Assembly: GCF_006152115.1 (NCBI RefSeq)
Contig: NZ_VDFU01000003.1
Location: 246,413-310,412, forward strand
From: Rubellimicrobium rubrum
GTDB taxonomy: Bacteria; Pseudomonadota; Alphaproteobacteria; Rhodobacterales; Rhodobacteraceae
DNA: 64,000 nt
Reading direction: 5' to 3'
Part shown: positions 61,490 to 64,000 of the stretch, piece by piece
Layout of the letters: every line of letters starts with the position of its first letter
Position numbering within the stretch: position 1 is the first letter of the stretch
Notes under the pieces: model-generated
Seen by the model: the letters and a program-made list of their open reading frames with translations, nothing else
Databases searched by the model: none
What the model was told of the DNA's origin: nothing
Made by a program: the position numbers and the translations under genes

Positions 61490-61946
61490 TCCAAGTTCCT
61501 GAGATTGTTGAGCCCGATCGGTGCCCTGGCAGCACCATGTGCGTCAGCTCGCAAATCGGTTCGCAAGACCCCGTCGCGGCCCTCGTTCCGGCCGATCTTC
61601 ACCCAACGTCAGCTTGCCGCGTCAGGAGCCTCGGCCCGACCTCCTTGTCAGGACGAGATCGAGCGAGCGACGAACCATGGGACGAACGGTAAAGGACCTG
61701 AAAGGGCTGCCTGACTGGCTCCTGATGCAGTCGGAGGAGCAGGATGTCGCTTGTACGGGCCTGCCGGATGGCCATCGATCTTGGGCAGCTTCCTGAACCC
61801 GAAATTCTGGCAGGTTACCAACGGTGGAATCGTCAAGAGATCGATCGCTGTCGCGTTAGGACACCGGCTGCTCTGCCCGGTCAGCCTGAACTTGGGCCGT
61901 TCGCGGATCCCCTTCTGGACGCCATCATGTCTGCGAGGGCTCACCG
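61490..61946. other. Region between tRNA-His and the integrase remnant
   Basis: 457 bp without a gene I can support. Small frames on both strands have no recognisable motif. Sequence style is less G+C rich and more mixed than the core genes. This is where an attachment site and excisionase would be expected; no second copy of the tRNA 3' end was found in the window. Confidence 0.4.
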
Positions 61947-63171
61947 ATGAAACTCGACATCCCCTGCGTCCATGCGAAGCGGAAGCGTCTCGCGTCCGGC
62001 CAGATTCGGACCTACTATGATCACCGGGCGACGGGAAAGCGCCTGCCGGACGATCCGGAGTCCCACGTCATCCGACGGAAGTTGAACGAGAAGCCGATCG
62101 GCGTGGCGCCCGCCGCTCGTACCTTCCGAAATCTCAAGACTGAGCACATCGTCTCCACGGACTTCATCGCGCTTCGCGACAGCACGCGCTCGGAGTACGA
62201 GTGGCACATCGCCTCCTTGGAGCCCGTCCTGGGGCCGTTTCCGGTGTTCGCGATTCAGCCGATTCACGCGGAGACGCTGATGCAGAAGTTCGCCCAGAGG
62301 CCGGCGCTGGCCAAGGCCACCCGTCGGACCCTTTTACCATGCTCAGCTATGCGGCGCATCTCCTGCGATGAATTTCCCTGAACCCGCTGGTACTGCCCAA
62401 GAGGCGAGGCGGAAAGAAGGCGCCATCGATTGGACAGAAGCGGTATGAGGAACACGAGATCGAAGCGTTCCGGCTCGTGAACCCGCTTCGAACCCGGGCT
62501 CGGCTTGCCTGCGACATCGCGCTCGGGACGGCCTTGCGCCGCGAGGACCTGAGCCGGGCGCGGGTGGCCGACCTGATGCAGGCAACGTTTGGGATCATTG
62601 CCGGCAAGAATGGCGAGACGATCATCCTTTCGGTGACCGTGATGATGCGGGAAGCATGCCTCGCGTACGTCGCCGCGCGCAAGGACGCTGGCCTGCTCGA
62701 ATCCAAGTATGCGCTGTGTTCGGAAGGCGGAACGCAGTTTCAAAAAGGACGGTCTCGCCAGACATGGAGGAAGCCTTCGACAGGGCTGGCTTCGACAAGA
62801 ACCAGCGCATCCATGCCCTCCGCTACACGGCAGCCACGCGTCTCCTCGAGACCGGTTTCCCGTATCATTCGATTCAGGAGCTTACGGGTCATCGCATGGC
62901 AGAAATGGCCAAGAAATGTACAGAGAGGAAGCACCAGGCGCCGGTCGTCGCGCAGACGTTCGACAGGCTGGATGCCATGACATCTGCTCAGGATAATGAA
63001 GCCGAGGCTGGAGGGGACGCGTTCGAAACATCACAGCCTGGAGCTAGCGCGAACCCGAACTCCAGGACGATGGTGCCCTCTCCGTCCAAGCCTCGTGCGG
63101 TTCGGCTGGGGAGCGATCCGACCGATCGGCCGAGCCGGAGCATTCCTAGGAGGCTGCCCCGTGCTCAGTAG
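61947..63171 (+). pseudogene. Decayed tyrosine-type phage integrase
   Basis: One integrase split over three frames. Frame 1: MKLDIPCVHAKRKRLASGQ to PALAKATRRT (N-terminal DNA-binding part), lost near 62340. Frame 2 from about 62381: NPLVLPKRRGGKKAPS to YALCSEGGTQ, with the ALGTALRREDLSRARVADL core. Frame 3 from about 62750: HALRYTAATRLLETG and SIQELTGHRMAEMAK. The catalytic Tyr position reads MAKKCTERK, Cys (TGT) where a Tyr is expected. Clearly non-functional; its place beside tRNA-His marks an integration event. Confidence 0.85.
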
Positions 63172-63795
63172 CCGGATCCGGTGAGCCGCCAGCGGTCTCG
63201 CTCGCCATCTTCGAAGAGGGGAGCCATCCTGGCCAGATCGTCTGCGTCCCAAAGTGATCTTACAAACCATTCGAACGGGCTCCGGCAGACGGCGGCGCAG
63301 TGGCTCGATCCGCACCGGCTGGAGGGCTCTGCTGATGGGTCATCGGCCGGGGGTCCTGCAATGCTTCGTTTCCTTGCCTGCCCTGAACACGAGCGCGAGG
63401 GTCTCGGCCGGCAAGGATTTGGCCGTCTCGGCAAATGCGGCCAGCTCCGCCGAGTGCGGGTCCCGGCCGGGCGCCTCGACAGCTTAGTCAGGCTCAATGA
63501 GCACATAGCTCATGGAACCTTTGTGCGGCCATATCGGCAATAGCGGACGGTTCTCGGTCCGAGCAGCCAGCGGTTTCGCCACCTGCCCCGGGGCCGTGTG
63601 CCGGTCGAGAACCGATGTGATGTTTCCGTCGTCCTGAACGGAGTCGTCGCTGGCGATGCCGGGAGGCTCCCGCATCCACGGGGGGAGCAAGATTCCGTGT
63701 GCATCGGTTACCACCGGCGCATCCCTCGGCGGAGGCTGGCTCGTCAGGATACTGCGGCCATGCTGCTGACCTGAGATCTCCTCGGACGGAGGCAC
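63165..63795 (-). pseudogene. Possible interrupted phage/element gene
   Basis: The minus strand encodes DAHGILLPPWMREPPGIASD to GSMSYVLIEPD, then an in-frame TAA (63484-63486). It continues in the same frame: EAPGRDPHSAELAAFAETAK to FRAGKETKHC. In another frame it picks up SPFEWFVRSLWDADDLARM to a stop at 63165. These pieces read like one protein with a nonsense mutation and a shift. The family is not recognised. Confidence 0.35.
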
Positions 63796-63867
63796 AAGCC
63801 CCAGCGATTGTCCCGGTGGCCCCGATCAGGGCACACAGGATCCGAGTGCCAGAGGACGAGCGAAGGC

Positions 63868-63930
63868 ATGAAGCTCGTCCGTCAGAACCTGCTCAACCAG
63901 TCCGGCTATGCCCCCTATCGCGGAGCCTAA
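63868..63930 (+). pseudogene. Truncated small phage-like protein
   Basis: The 20-codon frame MKLVRQNLLNQSGYAPYRGA ends in TAA. It resembles, from memory, the N terminus of small zinc-ribbon proteins of Rhodobacterales phages, which continue with a Cys-rich motif after GYxPYCG. Here the first Cys is Arg and the rest is absent. Probably a remnant. Confidence 0.35.
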
Positions 63931-64000
63931 GAGCCTGACCCGAAAAGAGTTGAGCGACATCAGCGGGTTGTGACTCCGTCTGGCGGCCAAGCACGACGGA

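Noticed and set aside
61490..64000. A second att site repeating the tRNA-His 3' end
   Set aside because: No further copy of TTCGAGCCGGGGTGTCGGT was seen up to the window edge; the far junction may lie outside.

Overview
The window is GC-rich (about two thirds G+C by eye), dense, and chromosomal in character. It looks like a Rhodobacterales alphaproteobacterium (Rhodobacteraceae/Roseobacter group). Reasons: a tRNA-His with A73 and no encoded G-1, the alphaproteobacterial dnaG-rpoD arrangement, a RibB whose GTP cyclohydrolase II half is degenerate (RibBX type), a CsgH-type curli accessory protein, MmcB, and a GHNNGP-motif protein next to ribE. Many neighbours are translationally coupled by ATGA or GTGA start/stop overlaps. 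This is inference from content; no database was searched.

Layout. 0-5.7 kb: FMN-barrel stress protein, alpha/beta hydrolase, glyA, nadK, then a three-gene curli cluster (two curlin-repeat proteins around a CsgH-like lipoprotein). 5.7-12.8 kb: maeB, then a coupled nucleoside-salvage operon cdd-deoA-deoB-add-upp. 12.8-21.5 kb: an M48-like protein without the HExxH motif, then a fatty-acid oxidation block (FadJ-like, thiolase, GST, acyl-CoA dehydrogenase) with two MerR regulators and a LiuR-like operator. 21.6-27.8 kb: two hotdog thioesterases, a MATE exporter, pyrD, DUF952, a secreted 5'-nucleotidase, an SRAP protein and tRNA-Gly(TCC). 27.9-29.9 kb: a decayed patch with a broken XRE regulator head-to-head with a truncated desaturase. 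30-32.6 kb: DUF983, then a compact EF-hand / ECF sigma / no-cysteine anti-sigma candidate / CpxP-like gene set.

32.6-42.2 kb, all on the minus strand: a run that joins two modules known separately in Bacillus, xpaC-telA (xpaC-yaaN) and zinc ribbon-SPFH (ydjG-ydjI), plus a 69-aa membrane protein and a DUF2927 lipoprotein. It is followed by a PfkB kinase, dtd, argD and argF. This is the best candidate in the window for an under-described system, probably a cell-envelope stress response. 42.3-49.2 kb: rluB with a very long disordered R/G/P/D tail, tadA, dnaG and rpoD; the gap before rpoD holds six GANTC (CcrM) sites in 117 bp. 49.2-61.3 kb: dienelactone hydrolase, rmuC, ykvA-like, nrdR-ribD, a structured non-coding gap with a perfect TATAAT and a possible 37-aa microprotein, then nusB, ribH, ribBX, an RTX-repeat gene interrupting the riboflavin cluster, a GHNNGP protein, ribE, a DHFR-like protein, mmcB and a small conserved protein.

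61.4-64 kb: tRNA-His followed by a decayed tyrosine-integrase gene and other phage-like remnants, i.e. a dead integrative element at a tRNA site. No CRISPR array, intact insertion sequence, rRNA operon or FMN riboswitch was seen.
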